Assembly (NCBI GenBank): GCA_003516865.1
Contig: DPBR01000037.1
Span: 1-31,629 of the forward strand
Length of the DNA: 31,629 nt
Source of the DNA: Oscillospiraceae bacterium
GTDB taxonomy: Bacteria > Bacillota > Clostridia > Oscillospirales > Ruminococcaceae
Direction of reading: 5' to 3'
Below, in pieces: positions 18,085-25,486 of the stretch. The notes beneath the pieces were generated by a model. That model worked only from the letters and a program-made list of their open reading frames with translations, searched no databases and had not been told where the DNA came from. The position numbers and the translations under genes are program-made. Position 1 is the stretch's first letter. The number at the start of each line of letters is the position of its first letter.

Positions 18085-18658
18085 AGCTTTCTCCTATCCG
18101 CTCTCCCTTTTGGAAAGCCCTGATATTCTGTTCAAGATATTTTTTGGGAACGCGCTTCTCAATTTCGCCGAGAATTTGCTCGCGAGAAAGACCAAGCTTT
18201 CCCGCAGCGCACGCAACTCCGAGAATTGCGATATTAAAGAACTTCGACGAGCCAAATTCCCTGCAAAGCTCCTCTGCGTCTACGACAATCGCGTTTTTAA
18301 CGTTCTTTTTAAGGTAATCGACAGCTTCCGCGCCGTCGTAGCTCATATCCGTGACGGGCTTTACGGGAACGCTGTTTGCGATTACAGCGCCGTTTTCGCG
18401 CAGAAGCGGCAGATTTCTCACCGCCTCGGCAGGCTCAAACGCGAGTATCAAATCCGCGCAGCCGCTCGGAATAAGCGGAGAAAACGCGCTCTCGCCTATT
18501 CTGACATGACTTGTGACAGAACCGCCGCGCTGCGCCATTCCGATAGTTTCGGCGGAATGAACGACCTCGCCGTTCTGCATAAACGCCGCCGCAATCAGCT
18601 TTGAAGCGAGAACAGTTCCCTGCCCGCCTACTCCGCACAAAAGTATACTCTTATCCAT
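18071..18658 (-). CDS. iorB: Indolepyruvate:ferredoxin oxidoreductase subunit beta
   Basis: The gamma-domain partner of IorA in the oxidative decarboxylation of aryl-2-oxo acids to aryl-acetyl-CoA with ferredoxin. The N-terminus ILLCGVGGQGTVLASKLIA is diagnostic of 2-oxoacid oxidoreductase gamma domains, followed by GMAQRGGSVTSHVRIG. I place the start at the ATG at 18658, because GGAGGTG lies at the right distance; an in-frame GTG at 18667 would sit on top of that site. The product has 195 residues. It overlaps the end of iorA by 8 bases, so the two subunits are translationally coupled in equal amounts. Confidence 0.92.
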   Translation of the reverse strand: MDKSILLCGVGGQGTVLASKLIAAAFMQNGEVVHSAETIGMAQRGGSVTSHVRIGESAFSPLIPSGCADLILAFEPAEAVRNLPLLRENGAVIANSVPVKPVTDMSYDGAEAVDYLKKNVKNAIVVDAEELCREFGSSKFFNIAILGVACAAGKLGLSREQILGEIEKRVPKKYLEQNIRAFQKGERIGESYEAE

Positions 18659-20450
18659 TAGTATCACCTCCGACGGGTTTTATCGCGTTTACGGGGCAAA
18701 TCTGAGCGCAAAGCCCGCAGCCCGTACAGAGAGTCGGGTCAATCGAAATTCCCCCGCTTCCCATCGAGAGCGCGGGACAGCCGATTTCGTTAACGCACGT
18801 TTCACACATAACGCAGCTTTCGTCAGCCGTCATTTTCTTCGTTGATTTCGCAACCGCAATGCACGGCGATTTAAACACAATCGCTTTCACTCCGTCAAGC
18901 TCCGCGCATTCCCGAACCGTCTTAACCGCCTCGTCAAGATTAATCGGGTCAACGACGGCAATTTTGCTCACGCCGATACCTTCAAGCACCTTAACGAGGT
19001 CAACGCGCGAGGTAATATCGTCCATCAGATTTTTTCCCGTACCGGGGTGCGGCTGATGTCCCGTCATTGCCGTAGTCGAGTTGTCAAGAACGCACAAAAT
19101 CATATTCGCGCGATTATATACAGCGTTCACAACGCCCGTCATTCCCGAAGCGAAAAACGTTGAGTCCCCGACAAACGCGAAGCACACCGTGTCCTTTTCA
19201 ACGCGGCTGAAGCCCTGCGCCATCGTAATTCCCGCGCCCATACAAAGGCAGGTGTCAGTCATATCGAGCGGCATTGCGTTTCCGAGCGTATAGCAGCCGA
19301 TATCTCCGCAGAAAATCGCCTTTCTCCCGCTCATCGCCGTCTTAACCGCGTAAAACGAAGCTCTGTGCGGACAGCCCGCGCACAAAACAGGCGGTCTTAC
19401 GGGCAGCTTTGGCATATCCGTATAATCGCGCTTTTCCGCAGGCTTTTCGCCGAGAAATTCACCGATTATTTCCGCGGCAATATCCGCAGAATTTTCTCCC
19501 GAAAGTCTGCCGTTTCCCGTGGTTTTTCCGTGAATTTTCACGCTCAGATGATGTTTTCCCGCGATTTTAAGCAAATTCTGCTCGATAAACGGGCTTAGTT
19601 CCTCAAAACAAAGCGCTTCATCAACATTTTCGAGAACGGAAAGCGCGAATTTTTCGGGGAACGGGTGCGGCGTCGCTATTTTCACAAGCACAACGTCGTC
19701 GCGGTTCTGCAAATACTCCTTAGCGTAAGCGTAGCTTACTCCCGAAGCGAAAACAGCCTTTTTTCCTGTTCCTGCGGCGAAATTAAGCCCGCTTTCGGAA
19801 AAATCCTCGCCTATCGCAGGATTTCTCTTTTCAATCATCGCGTGGTTCATAAAAGAAAGCCGCGGGAAAATAACCCACTTTTTCGAGTCTTTTACAAATC
19901 CCTCATAATCCCGCGGCTGCGCTCCGTCAAATTCAACGGAAGCGTAAGCGTGACAGACGCGCGTTGTCGGACGGAAAATCACGGGCGTGTGATATTTCTC
20001 CGAATAATCAAACGCCGTTTGTATCATCGAAAAAGCTTCTTCGGGGCTTGACGGGTCGAACACGGGTATTCTCGCGTACTCCGCAAAAACGCGCGTATCC
20101 TGCTCCGTCTGCGAGGAAATCGGTCCGGGGTCGTCTGCGACAACCACAACCATTCCGCCCTTAACCCCCACATATGCAAGCGACATAAGCGGGTCGGAAG
20201 CAACGTTAAGCCCGACCTGCTTCATCGTCACGAGCGTTCTCGCGCCCGAATATGAAGCCGCAGCCGCAACCTCAAGCGCCGCCTTTTCGTTAACCGACCA
20301 CTCCGCATAAACATCGTGGGACTTGTACTTCACAATGTTTTCGATAATCTCCGACGACGGCGTTCCCGGATAACCCGCGCAGACCCGAACGCCCGCTTTC
20401 AGCGCTCCGAGAGCAATCGCGCCGTTGCCCATAAGATATTCCCTTTTCAT
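18651..20450 (-). CDS. iorA: Indolepyruvate:ferredoxin oxidoreductase subunit alpha
   Basis: The thiamine diphosphate-dependent large subunit, 599 residues. It begins with the pyrimidine-binding domain (GNGAIALGALKAGV, CAGYPGTPSSE). The middle/C-terminal thiamine-binding region has FCGDIGCYTLG and CLCMGAGITMAQG, then FVGDSTFFASG with NAVYNR. The C-terminus carries two [4Fe-4S] sets: CVMCETC...C and CTGCGLCAQICP. It oxidises indolepyruvate, phenylpyruvate or 4-hydroxyphenylpyruvate from aromatic amino acid transamination. It is the first gene of a four-gene minus-strand unit with its own promoter at 20496-20524. Reduced ferredoxin is the electron product. Confidence 0.95.
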   Translation of the reverse strand: MKREYLMGNGAIALGALKAGVRVCAGYPGTPSSEIIENIVKYKSHDVYAEWSVNEKAALEVAAAASYSGARTLVTMKQVGLNVASDPLMSLAYVGVKGGMVVVVADDPGPISSQTEQDTRVFAEYARIPVFDPSSPEEAFSMIQTAFDYSEKYHTPVIFRPTTRVCHAYASVEFDGAQPRDYEGFVKDSKKWVIFPRLSFMNHAMIEKRNPAIGEDFSESGLNFAAGTGKKAVFASGVSYAYAKEYLQNRDDVVLVKIATPHPFPEKFALSVLENVDEALCFEELSPFIEQNLLKIAGKHHLSVKIHGKTTGNGRLSGENSADIAAEIIGEFLGEKPAEKRDYTDMPKLPVRPPVLCAGCPHRASFYAVKTAMSGRKAIFCGDIGCYTLGNAMPLDMTDTCLCMGAGITMAQGFSRVEKDTVCFAFVGDSTFFASGMTGVVNAVYNRANMILCVLDNSTTAMTGHQPHPGTGKNLMDDITSRVDLVKVLEGIGVSKIAVVDPINLDEAVKTVRECAELDGVKAIVFKSPCIAVAKSTKKMTADESCVMCETCVNEIGCPALSMGSGGISIDPTLCTGCGLCAQICPVNAIKPVGGDTNG

Positions 20451-20495
20451 CTTATTTCCCTTCTTTTTACAGTCTTTTACAATTATCCTACAATA

Positions 20496-20524
20496 ATTTT
20501 ACCACATATTACAAAATAAGTCAA
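20496..20524 (-). promoter_or_regulatory. sigma-A promoter of iorA-iorB-paaK-GNAT
   Basis: Minus strand: TTGACT (20524-20519), a 17-base spacer and TAAAAT (20501-20496), with an extended -10 TGG. It lies between the hydrogenase terminator and iorA, so the two minus-strand units are transcribed separately. Confidence 0.8.
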
Positions 20525-20533
20525 GTAACGCGC

Positions 20534-20569
20534 AAATAAAACGGTCTTTTCTCAAAGACCGCTTTATTT
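20534..20569 (-). terminator. Terminator after the hydrogenase gene
   Basis: AAATAAA, one mismatch and CGGTCTTT (20534-20549) pair with AAAGACCG, the mismatch and TTTATTT (20554-20569) over a four-base loop. The outer A/T pairs supply a U-tract on either strand. It starts 14 bases beyond the hydrogenase stop. Confidence 0.8.
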
Positions 20570-20583
20570 TCACATTAAATCGT

Positions 20584-22008
20584 TTATTTCAGCACCGAAA
20601 CAGCGTCAAGAATGGTCTTTTCCATCGCTTCCTTGCCGTATTTATCCACCTCGGATTTATCCTTTGCGCCGTGCGTCAGGCAGCCCGCGCCGCCTATACA
20701 GCCGCCCACGCAAGCCATGCCCTCAATGAAATTCGCGTCGAGAACGCCCTTGCTCTTCTTGAGCAGAGCAATCTTGCATTCCTCAATTCCGTCGCAGGCT
20801 ACCGCCTTCAGCTCAAAGTCGGTGAGCTTCTGCTCCTTCAGGCTCTCGGCAACAGCGTCCGTAAGTCCTCCGCTGCGCGCAAATATTCTTCCGAAGTACG
20901 ACGCGTTATCGAGAACGCCCTCGTCAAGCTCCGTGATATCGATATCGCGGCTGTCGAACAGCGCCTGAAGCTCCTCGAACGTAAGAACAGAGTCGATATA
21001 CGGCTTAACCTCCTCCTTCTGAGCCTCCATTTTCTTCGCTGTGCACGGACCGATAAATACTATTTTAGCGTCCTTGTCGGTTTCCTTTATGTACTTTGCG
21101 ATAGCCGCCATAGGCGAAGGATTGTGAGAAATATTCGGCGTCATTTCGGGGAAATTCTTGTGAACATACTCAACAAACGCAGGGCAGCACGAACTCGTCA
21201 GAAATCCCTTTTCAACAAGCTCCTTACCCTCGGAAATCGCAACCATATCCGCTCCGAGAGCCGCTTCAACAACCGTGTGGAAGCCGAGCTGCTTTATTCC
21301 CGTTATAACCTGTCCGAGCTTTGCATAATTGAATTGGCTTGAAATCGACGGCGCAACAACAGCGTAAAGCTTGTAGCTTCTTCCCTCCCGGCTCTTTTTG
21401 ATGAGGTCGATTACGTTAAGCATAAACGACTTCTCCATAATCGCTCCGAACGGGCACTGATAAACGCACGCGCCGCACGAAATGCACTTTGAATTGTCGA
21501 TAACGGCTGCCTTATTCTCGTTCATCGAGATAGCCTTTACCTTGCAGGCGCTCTGGCAGGGACGCGTGCGGCTTACAATCGCGGTATACGGGCAAACCTT
21601 AGCGCACGAGCCGCACTCCTTGCACTTTGTCTTGTCGATATGAGCGACGTGATTGTGGTCGAAAGAAATCGCCCCGAACTTGCAGACGTCCTCGCAGCGG
21701 TGCGCCAAACAGCCGCGGCAGGCATTCGTAACCTCAAATCCGCCTACGGGACACTCGTCGCACGCAACTTCGATAACCTCGATTACGTTTGGGTTAAGCG
21801 GATTTCCGCCGATTGCAAGCTTTACGCGCTCGGCTAAAATCGCTCTTTCCTTATATACGCAGCAGCGCATTGTCGGAACGTTTCCGGGCACGATTACCGA
21901 GGGGATATTCAACAAATTGTTGAAAAGCGTATCCGCCCAAGCCTGCCGCGCAACCTCGCGAAGCACCTTATACTTCAGATATTGAATTTTCGTATCAAAT
22001 TTTCTCAT
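20584..22008 (-). CDS. Monomeric [FeFe]-hydrogenase, group B-like
   Basis: A 474-residue cytoplasmic iron-only hydrogenase. After an N-terminal cysteine-rich part (CDECPVGGFEV, CRGCLAHRCEDVC) come 4Fe-4S motifs CKECGSCAKVCP and CISCGACVYQCP. The H-cluster signatures are TSSCCPAF, GPCTAKKMEA and MACVGGCIGGAGC, whose cysteines bind the catalytic cluster. The form of these motifs (PAF instead of PxW, GGAGC) fits group B rather than group A enzymes. I start it at 22008, where AAAGG precedes the Met; an upstream open frame to 22089 runs into the promoter region and has no ribosome site. It may evolve H2 from ferredoxin reduced by IorAB next door, or act as a sensor or low-activity enzyme. Confidence 0.9.
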   Translation of the reverse strand: MRKFDTKIQYLKYKVLREVARQAWADTLFNNLLNIPSVIVPGNVPTMRCCVYKERAILAERVKLAIGGNPLNPNVIEVIEVACDECPVGGFEVTNACRGCLAHRCEDVCKFGAISFDHNHVAHIDKTKCKECGSCAKVCPYTAIVSRTRPCQSACKVKAISMNENKAAVIDNSKCISCGACVYQCPFGAIMEKSFMLNVIDLIKKSREGRSYKLYAVVAPSISSQFNYAKLGQVITGIKQLGFHTVVEAALGADMVAISEGKELVEKGFLTSSCCPAFVEYVHKNFPEMTPNISHNPSPMAAIAKYIKETDKDAKIVFIGPCTAKKMEAQKEEVKPYIDSVLTFEELQALFDSRDIDITELDEGVLDNASYFGRIFARSGGLTDAVAESLKEQKLTDFELKAVACDGIEECKIALLKKSKGVLDANFIEGMACVGGCIGGAGCLTHGAKDKSEVDKYGKEAMEKTILDAVSVLK

Positions 22009-22094
22009 AATATGCCTTTCTTTTATATATCGGCAGCGCAAATTCAGCTTCATACGCATAACGAAACCTGCCGCCTTTATTCTACTCATCTTAT

Positions 22095-22123
22095 ATTATA
22101 TAATTTTTTCGAGCGTCTGTCAA
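22095..22123 (-). promoter_or_regulatory. Consensus promoter of the hydrogenase gene
   Basis: Minus strand: TTGACA (22123-22118), exactly 17 bases, TATAAT (22100-22095). Perfect consensus; the leader is about 80 bases. Confidence 0.85.
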
Positions 22124-22321
22124 GTAAATTCCGCGCAAAATCGAAAAAAATCAGAATTTGGGAAATATAAAATCGGTATATTCTTTACCGATAAACGATT
22201 GACAAGTTCCGCGGAGGTTATTCTTTTATTATATAATTGTTATTCCGCGTATAGACGGCAAGAGTTTTTTTATAATCGCCGTTCTTATTTTAAATTTGAA
22301 CAGTGAAAAATGTAATTTCTC
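22124..22321. other. Divergent intergenic region, hydrogenase/feo
   Basis: AT-rich spacer between two divergent consensus promoters. It contains an isolated TTGACA at 22199-22204 and TATAAT at 22232-22237, but these are 27 bases apart and not a normal promoter pair. There is also a weak ACGGC/GCCGT inverted pair near 22254-22288. No coding frame or known riboswitch is seen. Confidence 0.4.
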
Positions 22322-22350
22322 TTGACAAAACGTCAATATAAATATATAAT
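22322..22350 (+). promoter_or_regulatory. feo promoter with overlapping inverted repeat
   Basis: TTGACA (22322-22327), 17 bases, TATAAT (22345-22350): perfect consensus. The -35 box is part of the inverted repeat TTGACAAAACGTCAA (22322-22336; TTGAC/GTCAA with five bases between). A repressor bound there would block polymerase, so it is a candidate metal-responsive operator. It does not match the classical Fur box. Confidence 0.75.
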
Positions 22351-22384
22351 GTATAATTGTAAGATGTTAGGAGATGTTAACATT

Positions 22385-24733
22385 ATGACTTTAAAAGAAC
22401 TTGAAATAGGAAAAACCGCAGTCGTTACAAAAACAGGCGGCGAAGGCTCGCTAAGACAGCATTTTCTCGATATGGGAGTTATACCGGGAGCGGAAATCTC
22501 GGTTGTGAAATACGCGCCTATGGGCGACCCTATGGAGCTTCACGTTCAGGGTTACGAGCTTACGCTGAGACTCTCGGACGCGGAAAAAATCCTCGTTGAA
22601 CCGACTGCGAAAAAAAAGCAGGGGCCTATTAAGACGCAGGAAGCTGCGCGAAAAAAGACGCACCCCGGTCTTGGCGAGGGCGGAAAATACCACGTTAAAG
22701 CCGATGAACACCCGCTTCCGAAAGGCACTCGGCTTACGTTCGCGCTTGCAGGCAACCAGAACTGCGGAAAAACTACGCTTTTCAATCAGCTTACAGGCTC
22801 AAACCAGCACGTCGGAAATTTCCCCGGAGTTACCGTTGACCGAAAAGACGGCTCAATCAAAAATCACCCCGAAACGCTCGTCACGGATTTGCCGGGAATT
22901 TACTCAATGTCGCCCTATACAAGCGAGGAAATCGTAACCCGCGAGTTTATCATAAATCAGAAGCCGAAGGGCATTATCAACATCGTTGACGCAACGAATA
23001 TCGAGCGTAATCTTTACCTAACAATGCAGCTTATGGAGCTTGACGTGCCGATGGTTCTCGCGCTGAATATGATGGACGAAATGCGCGACAATGGCGGCTC
23101 TGTACATATAAACGAGCTTGAGGATATGCTCGGAATACCCGTTGTGCCGATTTCCGCGGCGAAAAACGAGGGTATCGACGAGCTTGTAAGCCACGCTATT
23201 CACATTGCATATTATCAGGAACGCCCCGGAAGAATTGATTTTTGCGATAAAAGCGACTGCGGAGGCGCCGTTCACCGCGCTCTGCACGGAATTATGGAGC
23301 TTATCGACGACCACGCAAAGGCGGCGGGCATTCCCGTGAGATTTGCCGCAGGCAAGCTTATCGAGGGTGATAAACTCATTGAAGAAGCGCTGAAGCTTTC
23401 TCAGAACGAAAAGGAAATGCTTGAACATATCGTCTGTCAGATGGAAGAAGAACGCGGTCTTGACAGAAGCGCGGCTATCGCGGATATGAGGTTCAGGTTT
23501 ATCAATAAGCTTGTCGCAGAGACGGTTGTCAAGCCAAAAGAAAGCCGTGAACACGAGCGCAGCAAAAAAATCGACAAAATCCTCACGGGCAAATATACCG
23601 CAATTCCTATGTTCGTGCTGATAATGGCGGCGGTTTTCTTCCTCACGTTCAACGTAATCGGCGCGTTTTTGCAGAATTTGCTTGAAAGCGGGATTGATTT
23701 CCTGATTGACGCGGCGGACAAGGGACTTACGGAGATGAAGGTCAACGACGTTCTTCACTCGCTTCTGGTTGACGGCGTTCTGAACGGTATCGGCAGCGTT
23801 CTGAGCTTTCTTCCCGTAATCGTCACGCTGTTCTTTTTCCTGTCAATGCTTGAGGACAGCGGGTATATGGCGCGCGTGGCGTTTGTTATGGACAAACTTC
23901 TCAGAAAAATCGGTCTTTCGGGACGGAGTATCGTGCCTATGCTGATAGGCTTCGGCTGCACTGTGCCGGGAGTTATGGCTTCGCGCACGCTTCCCTCGGA
24001 GCGCGACAGAAAAATGACGATTTTGCTCACGCCGTTTATGAGCTGCTCGGCGAAGCTCCCGATTTACGGCTTTTTCACGTCGGTCTTTTTCCCCCGTTAC
24101 GCGGGAATTATAATGGTCGGGCTGTATTTTGGCGGTATTCTCGCAAGTATTCTTGTTGCTCTCTGTTCGCGGGGGACGCTTTTTAAGGGCGAGGCGGTGC
24201 CGTTTGTTATGGAGCTTCCGAATTACAGGCTTCCCGGTGCTAAAAACGTCGCTATGCTGCTCTGGGACAAGGCTAAGGACTTTTTGCAGAGAGCGTTTAC
24301 GGTTATTTTTATCGCGTCAATCGTAATCTGGTTTATGCAGAGCTTTACGCTTGGATTTGCCCTCACGGACAACTCGCAGGACAGCATTCTCGCCGCCGCT
24401 GCGGGATTTATAGCGCCGATTTTCGCGCCGCTCGGCTTCGGCGACTGGAGAATATGCACGTCGCTTATAGCGGGATTTATGGCGAAAGAAAGCGTTGTTT
24501 CATCGCTTTCAGTGCTTTTCGGCAACGCTGCGGAGCTTCAAGCGCTTCTCGCAGCTCCCGACGCGGCGGCGCTTCTCACCTTCTGCCTGCTTTACACGCC
24601 CTGCATTGCCGCAATTTCCGCAATCAGACGCGAACTCGGCGGAAAGTGGGCTGTCGGAATAGTCGTTGAGCAGTGCGTTGTCGCGTGGCTTGCGGCGCTG
24701 ATTGTGAGAAGCGTTTGTATGCTGTTTGTCTGA
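22385..24733 (+). CDS. feoB: Ferrous iron transporter, FeoA-FeoB fusion
   Basis: A 782-residue membrane protein for Fe(II) uptake. Residues 1-73 are a FeoA (SH3-like) domain (LRQHFLDMGVIPGAEI). A Lys-rich linker follows, then the FeoB G domain: G1 GNQNCGKTT, GNFPGVTVD, G3 DLPG, G4 NMMD and VPISA. The C-terminal half has several hydrophobic helices with the gate motifs GFGCTVPG and FMSCSAKLPIYG, where the conserved cysteines lie, and ends at LFV. I start at the ATG at 22385, with AGGAG 11 bases upstream; an in-frame start at 22322 would lie on the promoter. Fusion of FeoA to FeoB is known in Clostridia. It is monocistronic. After the stop there is only a bulged GAAATAA/TTATTTC hairpin without a T-run. 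Confidence 0.93.
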   Translation: MTLKELEIGKTAVVTKTGGEGSLRQHFLDMGVIPGAEISVVKYAPMGDPMELHVQGYELTLRLSDAEKILVEPTAKKKQGPIKTQEAARKKTHPGLGEGGKYHVKADEHPLPKGTRLTFALAGNQNCGKTTLFNQLTGSNQHVGNFPGVTVDRKDGSIKNHPETLVTDLPGIYSMSPYTSEEIVTREFIINQKPKGIINIVDATNIERNLYLTMQLMELDVPMVLALNMMDEMRDNGGSVHINELEDMLGIPVVPISAAKNEGIDELVSHAIHIAYYQERPGRIDFCDKSDCGGAVHRALHGIMELIDDHAKAAGIPVRFAAGKLIEGDKLIEEALKLSQNEKEMLEHIVCQMEEERGLDRSAAIADMRFRFINKLVAETVVKPKESREHERSKKIDKILTGKYTAIPMFVLIMAAVFFLTFNVIGAFLQNLLESGIDFLIDAADKGLTEMKVNDVLHSLLVDGVLNGIGSVLSFLPVIVTLFFFLSMLEDSGYMARVAFVMDKLLRKIGLSGRSIVPMLIGFGCTVPGVMASRTLPSERDRKMTILLTPFMSCSAKLPIYGFFTSVFFPRYAGIIMVGLYFGGILASILVALCSRGTLFKGEAVPFVMELPNYRLPGAKNVAMLLWDKAKDFLQRAFTVIFIASIVIWFMQSFTLGFALTDNSQDSILAAAAGFIAPIFAPLGFGDWRICTSLIAGFMAKESVVSSLSVLFGNAAELQALLAAPDAAALLTFCLLYTPCIAAISAIRRELGGKWAVGIVVEQCVVAWLAALIVRSVCMLFV

Positions 24734-24754
24734 ATTATCGAAATAATTTGTTAC

Positions 24755-25177
24755 CGCAAATTTATTTCAATCCAAACCATAACGCCTTTACAGCCGAAAG
24801 AACAGCCAAAACCGCCGCTGTATACCAAACGATTGATTACGATATCTGGCTCCGATTGATACAGGCTCAAAGATACTAAATTCGGGTAGAAAAGGTTTGT
24901 GGGCTAAATATCTTGTTGGCGGCAAAAAGTACGAGGCGGCTTATGGTACTAATGGGTTTATCGTTTTTTATCCGACGACCTGATGTATAAAGCATTTTAT
25001 TAGGCAAGAAAATTATACAAGATGATGGATATATGCATAAACTATTATTCGCATCAGATGAAGGACAGATTTCCGCTCCGGTAAGAATAAGTAGCGATGG
25101 GTATTTTGCAGATGATATCTTTTTTGCTTGATGGAACTCATAAAGTTATGCTTTTCAAAAGAAGAATAGATTGGTGA
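24755..25177 (+). pseudogene. Decayed gene of unknown family
   Basis: Protein-like sequence continues across several frames, each cut by stops. One frame ends VYQTIDYDIWLRLIQAQRY at 24879. The next (24837-24983) gives GRKGLWAKYLVGGKKYEAAY and ends PTT. A third (24991-25131) gives DDGYMHKLLFASDEGQISAP, and a fourth reads LDGTHKVMLFKRRIDW to a stop at 25175-25177. The last two join by a simple frameshift in the T-run near 25119-25125. No start codon with a ribosome site is seen and I do not recognise the family. It could instead be non-coding DNA with chance frames. Confidence 0.35.
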
Positions 25178-25179
25178 TT

Positions 25180-25195
25180 GCGCTACATATAGCAC
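25180..25195. repeat. Dispersed palindrome, copy a
   Basis: GCGCTACATATAGCAC, followed by AATTC. It differs from the consensus GTGCTACATATAGCAC by one base. It lies directly after the decayed gene and before the small RNA terminator. Other copies are at 27330, 27795, 30416 and 31045. Confidence 0.7.
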
Positions 25196-25213
25196 AATTC
25201 TTTCAATAAACAT

Positions 25214-25295
25214 AAAAAAAGCGGATAGGTGTTTAACGAATTTCTCGACAAACATAGGACGCCAATTGTCCAAGTTTGAAACACCTATCTGCTTT
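25214..25295 (-). ncRNA. Candidate small structured RNA, about 80 nt
   Basis: The predicted transcript begins at 25295 with AAAGCAGATAGGTGTTT and ends with AAACACCTATCCGCTTT plus a run of seven U, so its two ends form a 17-base-pair stem with one A-C mismatch that doubles as the terminator. The enclosed 44 bases can fold into two hairpins: CAAAC/GTTTG enclosing GGAC/GTCC, and a short CGA/TCG stem-loop. This gives a three-way junction. A promoter with 17-base spacer and extended -10 sits exactly 7 bases upstream of the first stem base. I recognise no known RNA family. A minus-strand open frame (25013-25330) covers it but lacks a ribosome site. Confidence 0.65.
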
Positions 25296-25301
25296 GATGA
25301 C

Positions 25302-25330
25302 AGTATAGCATAGTCCGATGAAAATATCAA
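25302..25330 (-). promoter_or_regulatory. Promoter of the candidate small RNA
   Basis: Minus strand: TTGATA (25330-25325), 17 bases, TATACT (25307-25302), with an extended -10 TGC. Its predicted start coincides with the first base of the RNA stem. Confidence 0.7.
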
Positions 25331-25383
25331 GACTGTAAAAGTTTTTCGGAACCCCCCGAAGCGCAGCAGAAGATGATGAATTT

Positions 25384-25424
25384 GCGGTCAAGTGTGAATT
25401 TTTTTGCGCTTGACCGCTTTTTTT
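25384..25424 (+). terminator. Intrinsic terminator before the mobile region
   Basis: GCGGTCAAG (25384-25392) and CTTGACCGC (25409-25417) form a perfect 9-base-pair stem over a 16-base loop, followed by seven T. It would end plus-strand transcripts coming from the feo side. Just upstream, TTCGG/CCGAA around 25346-25361 may form a smaller hairpin. Confidence 0.8.
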
Positions 25425-25436
25425 ATTAAAATAGTA

Positions 25437-25465
25437 TTGACTTTTATGGTTTAATGTGGTAAAAT
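25437..25465 (+). promoter_or_regulatory. Promoter of the polyvalent protein gene
   Basis: TTGACT (25437-25442), a 17-base spacer and TAAAAT (25460-25465), with an extended -10 TGG, 21 bases before the start codon. Confidence 0.75.
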
Positions 25466-25486
25466 GGTATTTACACAGGAGGAACT

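Noticed and set aside
20671..21342. A 223-codon plus-strand open frame opposite the hydrogenase
   Set aside because: It lies entirely opposite the H-cluster coding region, has Arg/Leu-rich shadow composition and no start site.
22199..22237. A second promoter in the hydrogenase/feo spacer
   Set aside because: TTGACA and TATAAT are present but separated by 27 bases, too far for sigma-A, and no gene or terminator follows that would need it.
23018..23758. A 246-codon minus-strand open frame opposite feoB
   Set aside because: It is opposite the conserved G domain and membrane start of FeoB, with no ribosome site or family pattern.
25013..25330. A 105-codon minus-strand open frame as a protein gene
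   Set aside because: No ribosome site, its start lies in the -35 box of the small RNA promoter, and it reads through a terminator-type stem; composition does not look like protein.
25384..25424. The GCGGTCAAG/CTTGACCGC hairpin as part of a riboswitch for the polyvalent gene
   Set aside because: It lies upstream of that gene's promoter and has a seven-T tail, so it is a plain terminator for transcription from the left.
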